A DNA stretch of 64,000 bases from Clostridium sp. OS1-26 (GCF_030915445.1 NZ_CP133264.1:930001-994000), one strand, 5' to 3'. Numbered from the stretch's first letter, positions 9,519 through 19,310 are shown. Numbers and translations are program-made. Notes: generated from the sequence alone by a model not told the origin.

Positions 9519-10838
9519 ATGATTAAAGTTCTATCAAAATTTTTTACAACACTTGTACAACGATTTCTTCCTGATCCACTTGTTTTCGCGATGATTTTAA
9601 CGTTAATTATGTTTGTTTCAGGTATTATATTTACTCCTCATACTCCAATTCAAATGGTGGGATTTTGGGGCAAGAGTTTTTGGAATCTTCTAGGTTTTGG
9701 AATGCAAATGGCACTAATTTTAGTTACTGGTAGTGCCTTGGCTAGTTCACCGCCTATTAAACGTATTTTGCAAAAGATTGCAAGTTTGCCTAAAAAACCA
9801 GCTCAGGCTGTTATGCTTGTTACATTTGCAGCAGCAGTTGCTAATATTATTAACTGGGGTTTTGGTCTAATTGTTGGTGCTTTACTTGCAAAAGAAGTTG
9901 CAAAAAAAGTGCCACGTACAGATTATAGATTATTAATTGCAAGTGCTTACATTGGTTTTATGACTTGGCATGGAGGAATCTCTGGTTCAATTCCGCTTTT
10001 GGCAGCAACTAAAGGAAATCCAATGGAAAAGACTATAGGATTGATTCCTCTAAGTCAAACTATTTTTGCTCCGTATAATATCATTATAACTATTGCTTTG
10101 ATAATTATATTACCTTTAATGACAAGAATGATGATGCCTAAGGACGAGGATGTTGTAGAGATTGACCCAGCTTTATTAGCTGAAGATGAAATTGCTGGTG
10201 CTACTGCCGTTGTAGAAGAAAAGACATTTGCTGTACGTGCTGAAAACAGCAGAATTATTGCATGGCTAATTGGTATTCTTGGGTTTGTCTATCTAGGCTA
10301 TTACTTCACACGTGGCGGTACAATGGATGTTAACACTGTAAATATGATTATGTTCTTTGCCGGTATCGTTCTTCATGGCAGTCCTCTATCTTATATGCAG
10401 GCTATAGCCAATGGAGCAAAAGGAACAGCTGGCATAATGGTACAATTTCCGTTCTATGCTGGAATACAAGGTATGATGGATTTATCAGGATTAGGCGGAT
10501 TGATTACTCATGGTTTTGTTAGTATATCAAATGCGCATACATTCCCATTCTTAGCGTTTTTAAGCTCAGGCTTAATTAACTTCTTTGTTCCATCTGGTGG
10601 TGGACACTGGGTTGTACAGGGGCCATTCATAATGCCAGCTGCACAAGCACTTGGTGTGGCGCCTGGAAAAGCAGCCATGGCAATTGCGTACGGTGAAGCC
10701 TGGATGAATATGGCACAGCCATTTTGGGCTCTACCAGCTTTAGCTATAGCAGGCCTTAAAGTTCGTGATATTATGGGATTCTGTGTAACAACCTTAATCG
10801 TAGGTGCTTTAATCTTTGGTATCGGCCTGTGTTTTTAA
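9519..10838 (+). CDS. atoE: AtoE-type short-chain fatty acid transporter
   Basis: Integral membrane carrier of the AtoE family, thought to import short-chain fatty acids such as butyrate or acetoacetate. Its 439 residues form about ten to twelve hydrophobic segments. Conserved features include LPDPLVFAMIL at the N-terminus, the NWGFGLIVGA segment and the FFVPSGGGHWVVQGP signature. A charged loop around residues 205-240 is cytosolic. GGAGG precedes the ATG. It is expressed from a sigma-54 promoter and followed by a remnant thiolase tail, then atoS/atoC-like regulators. Arg codons are often CGT/CGA here, unlike AGA-dominated neighbours, which hints at transfer. Confidence 0.92.
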   Translation: MIKVLSKFFTTLVQRFLPDPLVFAMILTLIMFVSGIIFTPHTPIQMVGFWGKSFWNLLGFGMQMALILVTGSALASSPPIKRILQKIASLPKKPAQAVMLVTFAAAVANIINWGFGLIVGALLAKEVAKKVPRTDYRLLIASAYIGFMTWHGGISGSIPLLAATKGNPMEKTIGLIPLSQTIFAPYNIIITIALIIILPLMTRMMMPKDEDVVEIDPALLAEDEIAGATAVVEEKTFAVRAENSRIIAWLIGILGFVYLGYYFTRGGTMDVNTVNMIMFFAGIVLHGSPLSYMQAIANGAKGTAGIMVQFPFYAGIQGMMDLSGLGGLITHGFVSISNAHTFPFLAFLSSGLINFFVPSGGGHWVVQGPFIMPAAQALGVAPGKAAMAIAYGEAWMNMAQPFWALPALAIAGLKVRDIMGFCVTTLIVGALIFGIGLCF

Positions 10839-10840
10839 CA

Positions 10841-10888
10841 GGTATAGGTGGCGATATGGGAACTGCCATTATTTTAGAAAAATTGTAA
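10841..10888 (+). pseudogene. C-terminal remnant of a thiolase (acetyl-CoA acetyltransferase)
   Basis: Directly after the atoE stop, one frame reads GIGGDMGTAIILEKL followed by TAA. This is the recognisable end of thiolases, whose last residues run IGGG(M/Q)GTAI(L)LEK. One glycine of the active-site loop has become Asp. No other thiolase sequence is left, so the gene body was deleted. An ancestral atoE-thiolase order, as in ato operons, is inferred. Confidence 0.7.
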
Positions 10889-10965
10889 AACTAAATAGTT
10901 GATTTTTGAAGTTCTCATATTGTGCTTCAAATAATATACCTTAGTCATTTTTTAGATATAAAAAG

Positions 10966-11014
10966 ATCACCCCATTAAGTAGTTTTCATAGAAATATTTA
11001 CTTAGTGGGGTGAT
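10966..11014 (+). terminator. Terminator downstream of atoE
   Basis: ATCACCCCA (10966-10974) pairs with TGGGGTGAT (11006-11014), with additional inner pairing TTAAGTA/TACTTAG. The U-run is weak. It separates atoE from the histidine kinase gene. Confidence 0.65.
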
Positions 11015-11134
11015 TTCATTAGTACACTATAATGCTTTGCTATTGCTTGACATGAAATTGAATAAATATGATAATTGAAAATGAGGGACTATTATAATAA
11101 ATTTGAATAATAATGTCTGAGGGGGGGTATTCTG

Positions 11135-12952
11135 ATGCGACTTTTTAGTATGCGTTTTAGGCTAATGATTATCCTTGCACTTGCAGTGGTAGTGCCGCTC
11201 ATTGGGAGTGGTTATATATTAATTAATCGTGCTGAACAAGCTATGAATTCGGAGAAGGAAAGCAAGCTCTATGGAATAGCAAAAACGTTGGATGCGAGCA
11301 TGGTAGGGGATTTTCAATCTTTGTTACCTATAGAGGCTAAGAATGCTTCGCATGACGAAAAAGTACGACTACTTAACCAAAAGTTATCAGGGACTACGGA
11401 GAAATTTGTTTCAGGAAATCCAGGTGTAGGAGCGGGGTATTATTCTAAAGATCTCGACTGTATTATTACTTATGGACCAAGTTCTGAATATGGCTCAACC
11501 GTTGGACAAGCAATAAGCAAAGAGCATTTGGGTCGTGAAGTAATGGCAAAAGGGATGCCTTTGACCGCACGTGGTAAGATGGTTAGAGGAAATATTCTAA
11601 ATGTCATGTTCCCGATTATCCGCAATAATCGTGTTATCGGCTACGTATGGGCTAATGAAATGACTAAAAGTATAGAGAGTCAGATAAACGCTATGGAATC
11701 TGTAATGTACATAGTATTGGCTGTTGCTTTAGTGCTAGGGCTAAGTATCAGCCTGACTTTGGCAAACAGAGTTTCTAATTCTGTCCACGGTATTATTCAA
11801 GGACTATTGAGTTTACATAGCAATTTAAATTACCGATTTCCAGAAACTGATGGGGAATTTGGAGAGATTGCTTCTGCTATTAATGGAATGGCTCAAAGTC
11901 TAATGAATACTCGTTCTCATACAGAAATTATCATGGAGAGTATGGTGGATGGGATTATTACAATTGACAATGATGAAAAGTTAACTGCTATAAATAGTGC
12001 TGCTTGTTGTATTATGGGGTTAAATCAAGATGTGATTGGTATTAATTATACAAGCCTTTTCTCTAATAATGTTAAAGTACTTGACATATTGTTAGAAACT
12101 TTGCATGTAGGTAAAAACTTTATTGGATATGAAGTAGAATTTACTCGCCCTGATGGCATAATCGTTCCCATCAGTGTTAGTACCTCTATGCTACATAATA
12201 ATCAGAATATATTAGGTGTAGTTGTAGTTTTCAAGGATTTATCAGAGCATAAGTCCTTTGAGGATCATGTAAGGAGAGTTGATCGTCTTGCTGCAGTTGG
12301 TGAGCTTGCTGCTGGTATAGCCCATGAAATACGTAACCCTTTATCAGCTATTTCCGGGAGTGTTCAACTTTTAGTAGATGAATTGCCAAAGGAGAACTCA
12401 TCACGAATTTTTGGAGACATTGCATTGAAAGAGGTTGAGCGTCTCAATGGTGTTATTGAGGATCTCTTATATTTTGCGAAACCTTCAAAACACTACGTGG
12501 CATGCATTAATCCTAACGAACTAGTGGAAAATGTGCTTTTTTTACTTTTACCCAGTTTTAAAAAAGAGATTATTGTTTTAGAGAGGTCCTTTGATCCGTC
12601 AATTGGAGAGATTTCTGTTGATGCCCAACTCATTAAGCAGGTTCTGGTTAACTTATTACTAAATGCGATACAAGCTCTTCCTCAAGAAGGCGGAAAAATC
12701 ACAGTTACAACGCAGAAGGCTCCTGAAGGTATTGAGATTATCATAAAAGACAATGGGAAAGGCATTGATCAGGAAAGTTTACCTAAGATTTTTGATCCTT
12801 TTTTTACCACCAAGGATACAGGAACGGGTCTAGGACTTGCTGTTAGTAACAAAATCATAGAAATTCACCATGGATACATTCGAGTTAAGAGTGCAGTTGG
12901 TCTTGGAAGTACATTTATAATCTACTTACCATATGAAAGTTTACTAAAGTAA
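11135..12952 (+). CDS. atoS: AtoS-like membrane sensor histidine kinase
   Basis: Sensor of a two-component system. A short cytoplasmic start leads to a membrane helix at about 8-30, an extracytoplasmic sensor to about 187, a second helix at about 188-210, HAMP, and PAS (about 262-372). The HisKA box has His397 in GIAHEIRNPLSAISGS. The ATPase domain has N (NLLLNAIQ), G1 (DNGKGID) and G2 (GTGLGL) boxes. A GGGGGGG-rich ribosome binding site precedes the ATG. It sits 17 bases ahead of its response regulator. Next to atoE it most likely senses a short-chain acid. CGT/CGC/CGA Arg codons are frequent, unlike flanking genes. Confidence 0.9.
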   Translation: MRLFSMRFRLMIILALAVVVPLIGSGYILINRAEQAMNSEKESKLYGIAKTLDASMVGDFQSLLPIEAKNASHDEKVRLLNQKLSGTTEKFVSGNPGVGAGYYSKDLDCIITYGPSSEYGSTVGQAISKEHLGREVMAKGMPLTARGKMVRGNILNVMFPIIRNNRVIGYVWANEMTKSIESQINAMESVMYIVLAVALVLGLSISLTLANRVSNSVHGIIQGLLSLHSNLNYRFPETDGEFGEIASAINGMAQSLMNTRSHTEIIMESMVDGIITIDNDEKLTAINSAACCIMGLNQDVIGINYTSLFSNNVKVLDILLETLHVGKNFIGYEVEFTRPDGIIVPISVSTSMLHNNQNILGVVVVFKDLSEHKSFEDHVRRVDRLAAVGELAAGIAHEIRNPLSAISGSVQLLVDELPKENSSRIFGDIALKEVERLNGVIEDLLYFAKPSKHYVACINPNELVENVLFLLLPSFKKEIIVLERSFDPSIGEISVDAQLIKQVLVNLLLNAIQALPQEGGKITVTTQKAPEGIEIIIKDNGKGIDQESLPKIFDPFFTTKDTGTGLGLAVSNKIIEIHHGYIRVKSAVGLGSTFIIYLPYESLLK

Positions 12953-12969
12953 GAAAGGGGAATCGCAGT

Positions 12970-14358
12970 ATGTCAGGAACTGTCCGTATTTTAATAGCTG
13001 ATGATGAGGCGAGCTTGAGATTGGTGCTTCAAACAGCCATGAATAAAGCAGGGTACGAAGTAGATACCGCTAAAAACGGAAAAGAGGCACTTCATATGGC
13101 TCAAGAAAACTACTATGAGGTTGTTATTCTTGATATTCGCATGCCAGAGATGGATGGGCTGCAAGCATTTTATGAAATTCACAAAATCAAGCCTAACTTA
13201 CCAATTATTCTTATGACCGCATTTGGGAGTTCGGAGACTGCAGTTGATGCTATGAAACACGGTGCTTATGACTACATATTAAAACCTTTTAACCTTGAGG
13301 AAATCAAAATTATTGTGAATAGAGCTATTCGTATGCAACAATTGACTAGAGAAGTAGTGTATCTTAAGAATGAAGTAAAAGAGATAAGCATGACAACAAC
13401 GGCCCCAAGTAAAATTATTGGAGAAAGTCCTAAAATCCAAGAAGTATATAAAATCATTGGCCGGGTAGCGAATTCAAAAGCTACGGTATTGCTAACCGGA
13501 GAAAGTGGAACGGGTAAGGGGATGGTTGCTAAAACTATTCATTATGCAAGTGATCGACGAGAGAGCCCTTTCATTCAAATAAATTGTGGTTCGATTCCAG
13601 AAGGTTTATTAGAGAGCGAAATATTTGGTCATGAGAAGGGGGCATTTACAGGGGCCATTTTTCAAAAGCCTGGAAAATTTGAACTGGCGGAAGGAGGGAC
13701 ACTTTTTCTGGATGAGATTGGTGAGATGAGTGCAAATCTTCAGGTGAAACTTCTTCGAGTGTTGCAAGAAAAAGAGTTCGAACGTGTTGGAGGTACGAAA
13801 ACATTTCATACCAATGTACGTATTATTGCAGCAACGAACCGTGATCTGACTAAAGAAATATCTGAAAAGCGTTTTCGTAAGGATTTATATTATCGACTTA
13901 ATGTCGTTTCAGTATGTTTACCTCCGCTTTGCGAGAGGGGCGAGGATATTGTTTTGCTAGCTAATTACTTTTTAAAACGTTTTTCGGGAGAATTAGGACG
14001 GATTAACATGTTTTTCGCACCAGAGGTGTTGGATATTTTTCGTAACTATTCTTGGCCAGGAAATATCAGAGAATTAGAAAATGCAGTAGAACACGCTATT
14101 ATCATGAGCAGTACTCGTGTTATTTTGCCAGAGCATCTTCCACTTAGTATAAAGGTAGACGATGTAGAAGTTACTGGTAAAATTATCCAAGAGGATGACC
14201 ATTTCAAACCTTTGCGAGAAATATTGTTAGAAGCTGAGAAATGTCACATCTCCAAAGCTCTGGAACGAACAGGCGGAAACCATACACATGCTGCAAAACT
14301 TCTTCAGATTTCACGAAGAGCTCTTCTTTATAAAATTCACGAGAATAATCTCAGTTAA
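12970..14358 (+). CDS. atoC: AtoC-like NtrC-family response regulator
   Basis: Partner of the preceding kinase. The receiver domain has phospho-acceptor Asp55 (LDIRMPEMDG) and Lys105 (KPF). The AAA+ domain has Walker A GESGTGKG (177-184) and GAFTGA (224-229), so it activates sigma-54 promoters. A Fis-type HTH (THAAKLLQISRRALLYKI) ends the protein at 462 residues, normal for AtoC/NtrC. AGGGG precedes the ATG. Probable targets are the -24/-12 promoters at 9435 (atoE), 15570 (dehydrogenase) and perhaps 6658 (CoA-transferase). Codon use matches atoE and the kinase, consistent with joint acquisition. Confidence 0.9.
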   Translation: MSGTVRILIADDEASLRLVLQTAMNKAGYEVDTAKNGKEALHMAQENYYEVVILDIRMPEMDGLQAFYEIHKIKPNLPIILMTAFGSSETAVDAMKHGAYDYILKPFNLEEIKIIVNRAIRMQQLTREVVYLKNEVKEISMTTTAPSKIIGESPKIQEVYKIIGRVANSKATVLLTGESGTGKGMVAKTIHYASDRRESPFIQINCGSIPEGLLESEIFGHEKGAFTGAIFQKPGKFELAEGGTLFLDEIGEMSANLQVKLLRVLQEKEFERVGGTKTFHTNVRIIAATNRDLTKEISEKRFRKDLYYRLNVVSVCLPPLCERGEDIVLLANYFLKRFSGELGRINMFFAPEVLDIFRNYSWPGNIRELENAVEHAIIMSSTRVILPEHLPLSIKVDDVEVTGKIIQEDDHFKPLREILLEAEKCHISKALERTGGNHTHAAKLLQISRRALLYKIHENNLS

Positions 14359-14461
14359 AGATTAAAGATCAAGGTAGGTTTTAAAAGTTATGCTTTGCTA
14401 CACCATACATAAGAAATAATTTTAGTTATCACAACGAATTATTTTACTTTATTACTATAAT

Positions 14462-14502
14462 AAAAAATCTGGCTCCTATATTTTATAGATGTCAGATTTT
14501 TT
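14462..14502. terminator. Bidirectional terminator between atoC-like and hbd genes
   Basis: AAAAAATCTG (14462-14471) pairs with CAGATTTTTT (14493-14502), with further imperfect inner pairing. A/T runs on both sides allow termination of both convergent transcripts. Confidence 0.75.
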
Positions 14503-14519
14503 ATTATTAATTTTAGGAA

Positions 14520-15461
14520 TTATTTTCCTCCTGCATCTCTTTGTAAGAAATATAGAAGTACTTCTGTACGCTCTCTTTGTTTCTTTTCTAGAACATCTGG
14601 TGCCCAATTATAGAAACCCTCTCCGCTCTTGCTTCCTAATTTTCCCATCCAAACCTTATCCTGCATTAACTTTGATGGTTTTGTGTAATTACATAAGTCT
14701 TCAAATAGATAAGTTGATATGTTATGGAATATATCTAAGCCACCTAAATCCGCACTACATAATGGCCCTGTAACTGTTAATCTTCTTCCATGTCCGTATT
14801 CAATAGCCTTGTCCACTTCTTCAGGTTTTGCCCATCCTTGTTCAACTATATATAAAGCTTCTCTAAGAAGGGCTAATTGAAGACGGTTTCCTATGAATCC
14901 TAAGCATTCCTTTTCCATACGAACAGCTTTTTTACCTATAAATTCAACCCATTCCATAGTTTCAGTCATTGCCTTTTCTGATGTATTTTCTCCTGGAACC
15001 ACTTCAACTAAAGGAATTAATTGAGGCGGGTTCCAAAAATGAGCTACTACAAGTCTCTCAGGATCTTTTAAATTCTTAGCAATTGCTGAAGGACTAAGTC
15101 CTGAAGTGTTTGTAGCAAGTATAACTTCTTTGTTGCAAAGTTCATCTAGCTGACCAAATATTTGCTGTTTCAGTTCTAAGTTTTCAGCTAAAGACTCAAT
15201 TATAAATTCAGCGCCCTTTGCAGCTTCTTCTAAAGTTTTAACCCCTCTTATTCTATTTAATATTTGTATTGTACCTTCTTCAGTTATTTTCCCTTCATCC
15301 TTTAAACGATTTAAACTAGCCTTTATACTAGTAAAACCTCTATTTAAACTTTCATCTGATCTACCATACATAGCTACATTTAATCCAGCTCTTGCAGATA
15401 ACAATGCAATACCATGTCCCATAGTTCCAGTACCTAATACTGCAATATTCTTTATATTCAT
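14520..15461 (-). CDS. hbd: 3-hydroxybutyryl-CoA dehydrogenase family protein
   Basis: NAD(P)-linked oxidation of L-3-hydroxyacyl-CoA to 3-ketoacyl-CoA, or the reverse. The Rossmann motif GTGTMGHG is at 10-17. The family signature AHFWNPPQLIPLVEVV carries the catalytic histidine at about 141. A second half (NRLQLALLREA...) forms the dimerising helical domain. At 313 residues it is slightly longer than the usual 280-290. GAGGAGG precedes the ATG. It has its own sigma-54 promoter with two palindromes upstream and lies at the end of the ato-like island, so a role in hydroxybutyrate or butyrate use is inferred. It diverges somewhat from the central butyrate-pathway Hbd. Confidence 0.85.
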   Translation of the reverse strand: MNIKNIAVLGTGTMGHGIALLSARAGLNVAMYGRSDESLNRGFTSIKASLNRLKDEGKITEEGTIQILNRIRGVKTLEEAAKGAEFIIESLAENLELKQQIFGQLDELCNKEVILATNTSGLSPSAIAKNLKDPERLVVAHFWNPPQLIPLVEVVPGENTSEKAMTETMEWVEFIGKKAVRMEKECLGFIGNRLQLALLREALYIVEQGWAKPEEVDKAIEYGHGRRLTVTGPLCSADLGGLDIFHNISTYLFEDLCNYTKPSKLMQDKVWMGKLGSKSGEGFYNWAPDVLEKKQRERTEVLLYFLQRDAGGK

Positions 15462-15569
15462 AGCATAAGACCTCCTCTATTTATTTTGATTCATATTTTT
15501 AAATGTTATAAATACAAAATTAATATATCACCTCCGTAGATTGCATTTATCATTTATGTTAATATTTAA

Positions 15570-15585
15570 AGCAATTCCTATGCCA
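15570..15585 (-). promoter_or_regulatory. Sigma-54 promoter of the hydroxyacyl-CoA dehydrogenase gene
   Basis: TGGCAT-N5-TTGCT on the minus strand, about 110 bases upstream of the ATG. All invariant GG and GC bases are present at standard spacing. Confidence 0.88.
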
Positions 15586-15637
15586 AAATCAAAAACATCA
15601 TTTCAATCTTTTCTACTAAATCCCCTAATTTAAATTA

Positions 15638-15737
15638 TGTGTTTTTTATACACACCTCTATTATTTTTACCTATTACTAGTCTATTCATTAGCTCCCAAT
15701 ATCGTATATTTTTGATATATGTGTATTTTTTGCGCAC
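15638..15737. promoter_or_regulatory. Two candidate activator-binding palindromes upstream of hbd
   Basis: TGTGTTTTTTATACACA (15638-15654) and TGTGTATTTTTTGCGCAC (15720-15737) lie about 55-150 bases upstream of the -24/-12 promoter, the usual position of sigma-54 enhancers. They resemble the element at 9226 ahead of atoE. The rest of the 420-base gap holds nothing else apart from the chemoreceptor terminator. Confidence 0.45.
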
Positions 15738-15831
15738 TAAATAATCAAGTTGTCATAAAAATAATACTAAGCTATTCATTATGCTATCTGAAAACTTATT
15801 GTAGAAAGCATATTTTGCTAAGTCCAATATT

Positions 15832-15869
15832 AAAAAGCTGTTGATATCATATTTATCAGCAGCTTTTTT
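15832..15869 (-). terminator. Terminator of the chemoreceptor gene
   Basis: AAAAAGCTGTTGATA pairs with TATCAGCAGCTTTTTT, with one wobble. Runs of A and T flank it. It lies 15 bases after the chemoreceptor stop codon. Confidence 0.85.
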
Positions 15870-15884
15870 GTACATTTAAATCAT

Positions 15885-17909
15885 TTATTCTATTTTAAAT
15901 CCTTCTATTTTACTTTGCAGCTTCTGCGCATTACTTCGTAAATTTCGCACTTGATTAAGAATTTCTTCAATAGATGCTACTTGTTCATGAAAAGAGGCTG
16001 AAATTTCTTCAGTTGATGCGGAAATACCTATGGAATTTTTAGAAATATTCTGTATAAGCTTTATAATGTCGTCTTTTTTATTTATCATATCAACATTATA
16101 AGATTCAATGCCTTCTATTCTTAAAGTCAACTGCTTAATATTTTCTGAAGTATCATTAAATATATCCTCTGTTTTATTTACTGCATTAAATTGTTCTTTC
16201 AGAATTTCATTGTTATTACTCATAGACGTTACAGATTCTTTTGATTTTTCTTGTATCTTTTTAACTATACCTTTTATTTGATTAGTAGCAACAATAGTTT
16301 GTTCTGAAAGTTTTCTTATTTCTTCAGCTACCACAGCAAATCCTTTACCAGCTTCACCTACTCTTGCAGCCTCTATACTTGCATTTAACGCCAATAGCCC
16401 TGTTTGGTCTGATATTTGTTCTATAGCTTGTATGATTATACTTATTTCCTTAGAACTTTCATCTACAGAGTTTATAGTATTATTTACATTTAGATTTGCT
16501 TCTTTAACTTTATTAGAAGTATCTAATAATATATCTATACTATTTAATCCTTTTTTATTTAATTCTTCAACTTTTATAAACATATCAGTAACATTATTAA
16601 TATAATTAGTTACATTTTGAATAGAGTCAGATAAAATATTTACCTTATCAAATCCTGATTCTGTATTTTTTGCATTTATATCAGTATGTTCTGCTATTTC
16701 TTCAACAGCTTGCAAAGCCTGATTTGCTGTAATAGTTGTTTCACTAGTTATCTTAGATAACATCTCTGAACATTGAAAAACTAAACCAGATGAATTTTTA
16801 ACCTCTTCAACTACATATTTAATGTCCTCTATCATTGTATTAAAGCTGTTAGCTAAAGACCCTAGTTCATCTTTACTATTTATATCTACTCTACAAGTTA
16901 AATCGCCCTTGCTAGCTTTTAAAACATTATTTTCTAATATAACTATAGGTTTTTTTATACTTTTAATGATAAATACAGACAGTAATATAACTAAAATTAA
17001 AACTATAATCATAATAATAATATTGGTTTTTATTAGATTATTTCTTTCTTTAAATAGTTCTTTATAGTCCGCTACAATAGTTAAGGTCCAGTTTCCTTCC
17101 TTAATATTGTAACTTGAAACTAATTTTGTCCGTCCATTATATACTATCTTTTTAAACGTTCCATCTTTTTCATTTTTTAAAGAACTTATGGTTTTACTTA
17201 AAACATCTGTTTCTGTATTCAATCCTTTATTCACCAATAATTTACTATCAGGATGAACTATAAACGTACCATTTTTAGCAGTTAATACAGCAAAACTATT
17301 TTTACTTATGTCTATATTTTCTAAAGATTTCTTTATGTAATCAAGTGATATATTATTCCCAACACTTCCTATGTACTTGCCATCAATACCCTTTATAGGC
17401 GATGCAATAACTACTGCAGTTTTATTAGTGGATAGAGATATTAGAGGATTACTAACTATTACATTGCCGGATATTAAATCTTGCCAGTAATCTCTAGTTT
17501 TTATTGTACCTTTATTTATTTTCTTTAAGTTTCCCTTCTCATCTGGCTCTGCATATATAAAATTCCCATCACTATCACTAGACCATTGAGCATCATATAA
17601 ATCTTTATGATTACTTTTCATTCTATACAAATTATACGCTGTGTAAGTTGCTCTTTCATCTTCTGATGCTCCCTTTCTTAATATCGAATCGTTGGCCATA
17701 GCATCAACTTCATCCTTTTTTCCTACAATCCATTGATTAAAGTCATTCACTCTAGACATAGCTTTTTCATTGACAAGTTCATAAACATTTTTGTTTAGTA
17801 ATTTATCTACCAATATATAATTTGAAAGAAAAGTAAAAATAAGTGGTAGAATTGAAATTAATAAACTAAATAATACTAGCTTAGTAGCTAACTTAATACT
17901 TTTGTGCAT
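15885..17909 (-). CDS. Methyl-accepting chemotaxis protein with Cache-type sensor
   Basis: Transmembrane chemoreceptor. A membrane helix near 8-30 is followed by a long extracytoplasmic sensor of dCache type ([17 protein letters not shown]), a second helix near 290-312, HAMP, and the signalling domain with the hairpin [18 protein letters not shown]. The ATG at 17909 is preferred (674 residues): GGGGG lies 5-10 bases upstream, while the longer frame starts at a TTG (17933) without a ribosome site. It is expressed from a sigma-54 promoter, unusual for a lone chemoreceptor, and follows the acyl-CoA island, so attraction to a short-chain acid or amino acid is plausible but unproven. Confidence 0.9.
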   Translation of the reverse strand: MHKSIKLATKLVLFSLLISILPLIFTFLSNYILVDKLLNKNVYELVNEKAMSRVNDFNQWIVGKKDEVDAMANDSILRKGASEDERATYTAYNLYRMKSNHKDLYDAQWSSDSDGNFIYAEPDEKGNLKKINKGTIKTRDYWQDLISGNVIVSNPLISLSTNKTAVVIASPIKGIDGKYIGSVGNNISLDYIKKSLENIDISKNSFAVLTAKNGTFIVHPDSKLLVNKGLNTETDVLSKTISSLKNEKDGTFKKIVYNGRTKLVSSYNIKEGNWTLTIVADYKELFKERNNLIKTNIIIMIIVLILVILLSVFIIKSIKKPIVILENNVLKASKGDLTCRVDINSKDELGSLANSFNTMIEDIKYVVEEVKNSSGLVFQCSEMLSKITSETTITANQALQAVEEIAEHTDINAKNTESGFDKVNILSDSIQNVTNYINNVTDMFIKVEELNKKGLNSIDILLDTSNKVKEANLNVNNTINSVDESSKEISIIIQAIEQISDQTGLLALNASIEAARVGEAGKGFAVVAEEIRKLSEQTIVATNQIKGIVKKIQEKSKESVTSMSNNNEILKEQFNAVNKTEDIFNDTSENIKQLTLRIEGIESYNVDMINKKDDIIKLIQNISKNSIGISASTEEISASFHEQVASIEEILNQVRNLRSNAQKLQSKIEGFKIE

Positions 17910-18001
17910 AGTTATCCCCCTTACATAATTCAAGTAAATTATGATTAAAATTAATTATTAATACTTTGAAATTTCATAAAAAACTACTCTTATCTATTTT
18001 T

Positions 18002-18017
18002 AGCAAATATTGTGCCA
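18002..18017 (-). promoter_or_regulatory. Sigma-54 promoter of the chemoreceptor gene
   Basis: TGGCAC-N5-TTGCT on the minus strand, about 95 bases upstream of the preferred ATG, with perfect GG/GC spacing. A half palindrome (ttttgcac) follows upstream near 18045. Confidence 0.87.
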
Positions 18018-18169
18018 TTACATATGTGTTCTTGTACCTTAAATATTTTGCACTTATGTTTAATATTTTAATTTGTATTAAGTAATGTTTTTAAACAAAT
18101 AAAACCTCGAACTTTTAAAAAGCTCGAAGTTTCATATATACGTTATTACAATTTTTATTAAAATATTCT

Positions 18170-18283
18170 CTATTGCACTGGTGGTGAATCTACTAAAGTA
18201 ATATTATGCTTTTCTACTTTTGTTTTATTGTTAACTGTTATTATATCACTTACGGATCTTACATTTGAATTTTTATCTACCAT
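18170..18283 (-). CDS. Small hypothetical ORF or surface-protein remnant
   Basis: An ATG-TAG frame of 37 residues (MVDKNSNVRSVSDIITVNNK..., ending SPPVQ) downstream of the prepilin peptidase gene. An in-frame stop lies just upstream of the ATG and no good ribosome binding site is seen. The composition (VDKNSNVRSVSD) recalls beta-rich repeats of surface proteins, so it may be a leftover tail. An imperfect hairpin at about 18105-18135 follows it. Function unknown. Confidence 0.3.
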   Translation of the reverse strand: MVDKNSNVRSVSDIITVNNKTKVEKHNITLVDSPPVQ

Positions 18284-18312
18284 TTATGTATATTCAAGAT
18301 CTTTCGAGAAAA

Positions 18313-19068
18313 TTAGAATATTAATGACATGTAAAAAGAAAAAATTTTCTCTCCTGCTAATACACAAAGTATAGATGATAAGGCTATATATGGCCCAAAA
18401 GGTATGTAGTCTTTCCTTGATTTTTTTCCTAGTAGAATAAGAGTTAGTGCTGATATTGATCCAATAATAAATGATAATAACAACATTAATGTAGTGAGTT
18501 TAAGTCCAATAAATAGCCCACTCATTAAGCACATCTCAGCATCACCCCAGCCCATACCACCTTTAGTTATTAGAATTATTAATGCTAAAAATCCTCCACC
18601 TAGAACTCCACCGTAAATATAGCTTTTTACTGGAAGCATATTATAAGTTAATACTCCTATGAATATTATTCCAGAAATTATACCTGATAATGTAGTAGAA
18701 AAATACACGTCTGTAGTATCACAATCAATCATTCCAATAACAATCAAAAAACCTAGAAGGGTAGTATATTTTATAAAATCAAATGTTAATCCATACACGC
18801 TATAGTTTGCCACAAATAATAACGCTGTTGTAAATTCTATCATTGGATATCTTATGGGTATTTTTTCTTTGCAATATCTACATTTCCCTCTTAAAAATAT
18901 ATAGCTTATTATAGGAATTAAATCATACCACTTAATTTCCTTTTTGCAGTTTGTACAATGCGATGGAGGAAAAGCAATAGATCCTCCTCTTGGTATTCTA
19001 TATATACATACATTAAAAAAACTGCCAATTACTGCTCCAAAAATAAAAATTATATAATATATAATCAT
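18313..19068 (-). CDS. pilD: Prepilin peptidase / N-methyltransferase (A24 family)
   Basis: Bifunctional inner-membrane enzyme that cleaves the leader of type IV pilin-like proteins and methylates the new N-terminus. The N-terminal cytosolic domain has two CxxC pairs (CTNC, CRYC). The aspartyl protease half shows MIDCDT and the GMGWGDAE motif, carrying both catalytic aspartates. About seven membrane segments; 251 residues. GAGG precedes the ATG. It has no pilin genes beside it, so its substrates lie elsewhere; it could serve competence pili or type IV pili. Confidence 0.95.
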   Translation of the reverse strand: MIIYYIIFIFGAVIGSFFNVCIYRIPRGGSIAFPPSHCTNCKKEIKWYDLIPIISYIFLRGKCRYCKEKIPIRYPMIEFTTALLFVANYSVYGLTFDFIKYTTLLGFLIVIGMIDCDTTDVYFSTTLSGIISGIIFIGVLTYNMLPVKSYIYGGVLGGGFLALIILITKGGMGWGDAEMCLMSGLFIGLKLTTLMLLLSFIIGSISALTLILLGKKSRKDYIPFGPYIALSSILCVLAGEKIFSFYMSLIF

Positions 19069-19310
19069 CTCAATTCCTCATTACCATTTATATGGATTTA
19101 TTTTAACATAATATGAAATTATTTACAATTATTTTATGTTAAGACTTATTTTCCAATATAATTACTTCATTTAACGCAATCTTAACAAAAAAAACATAAA
19201 AAATAACAGACTAATGATATACTTTATACGGAAATAGAAACTTATAGCGCGTAACACCAATGCTTTCAAAAATATCTATTTATCGAATATTAAACAAAGG
19301 GGTAATACTC

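Noticed and set aside
14489-14773. 94-codon plus-strand frame
   Set aside because: Shadow over the terminator and the 3' end of the hydroxyacyl-CoA dehydrogenase gene; no start signal.
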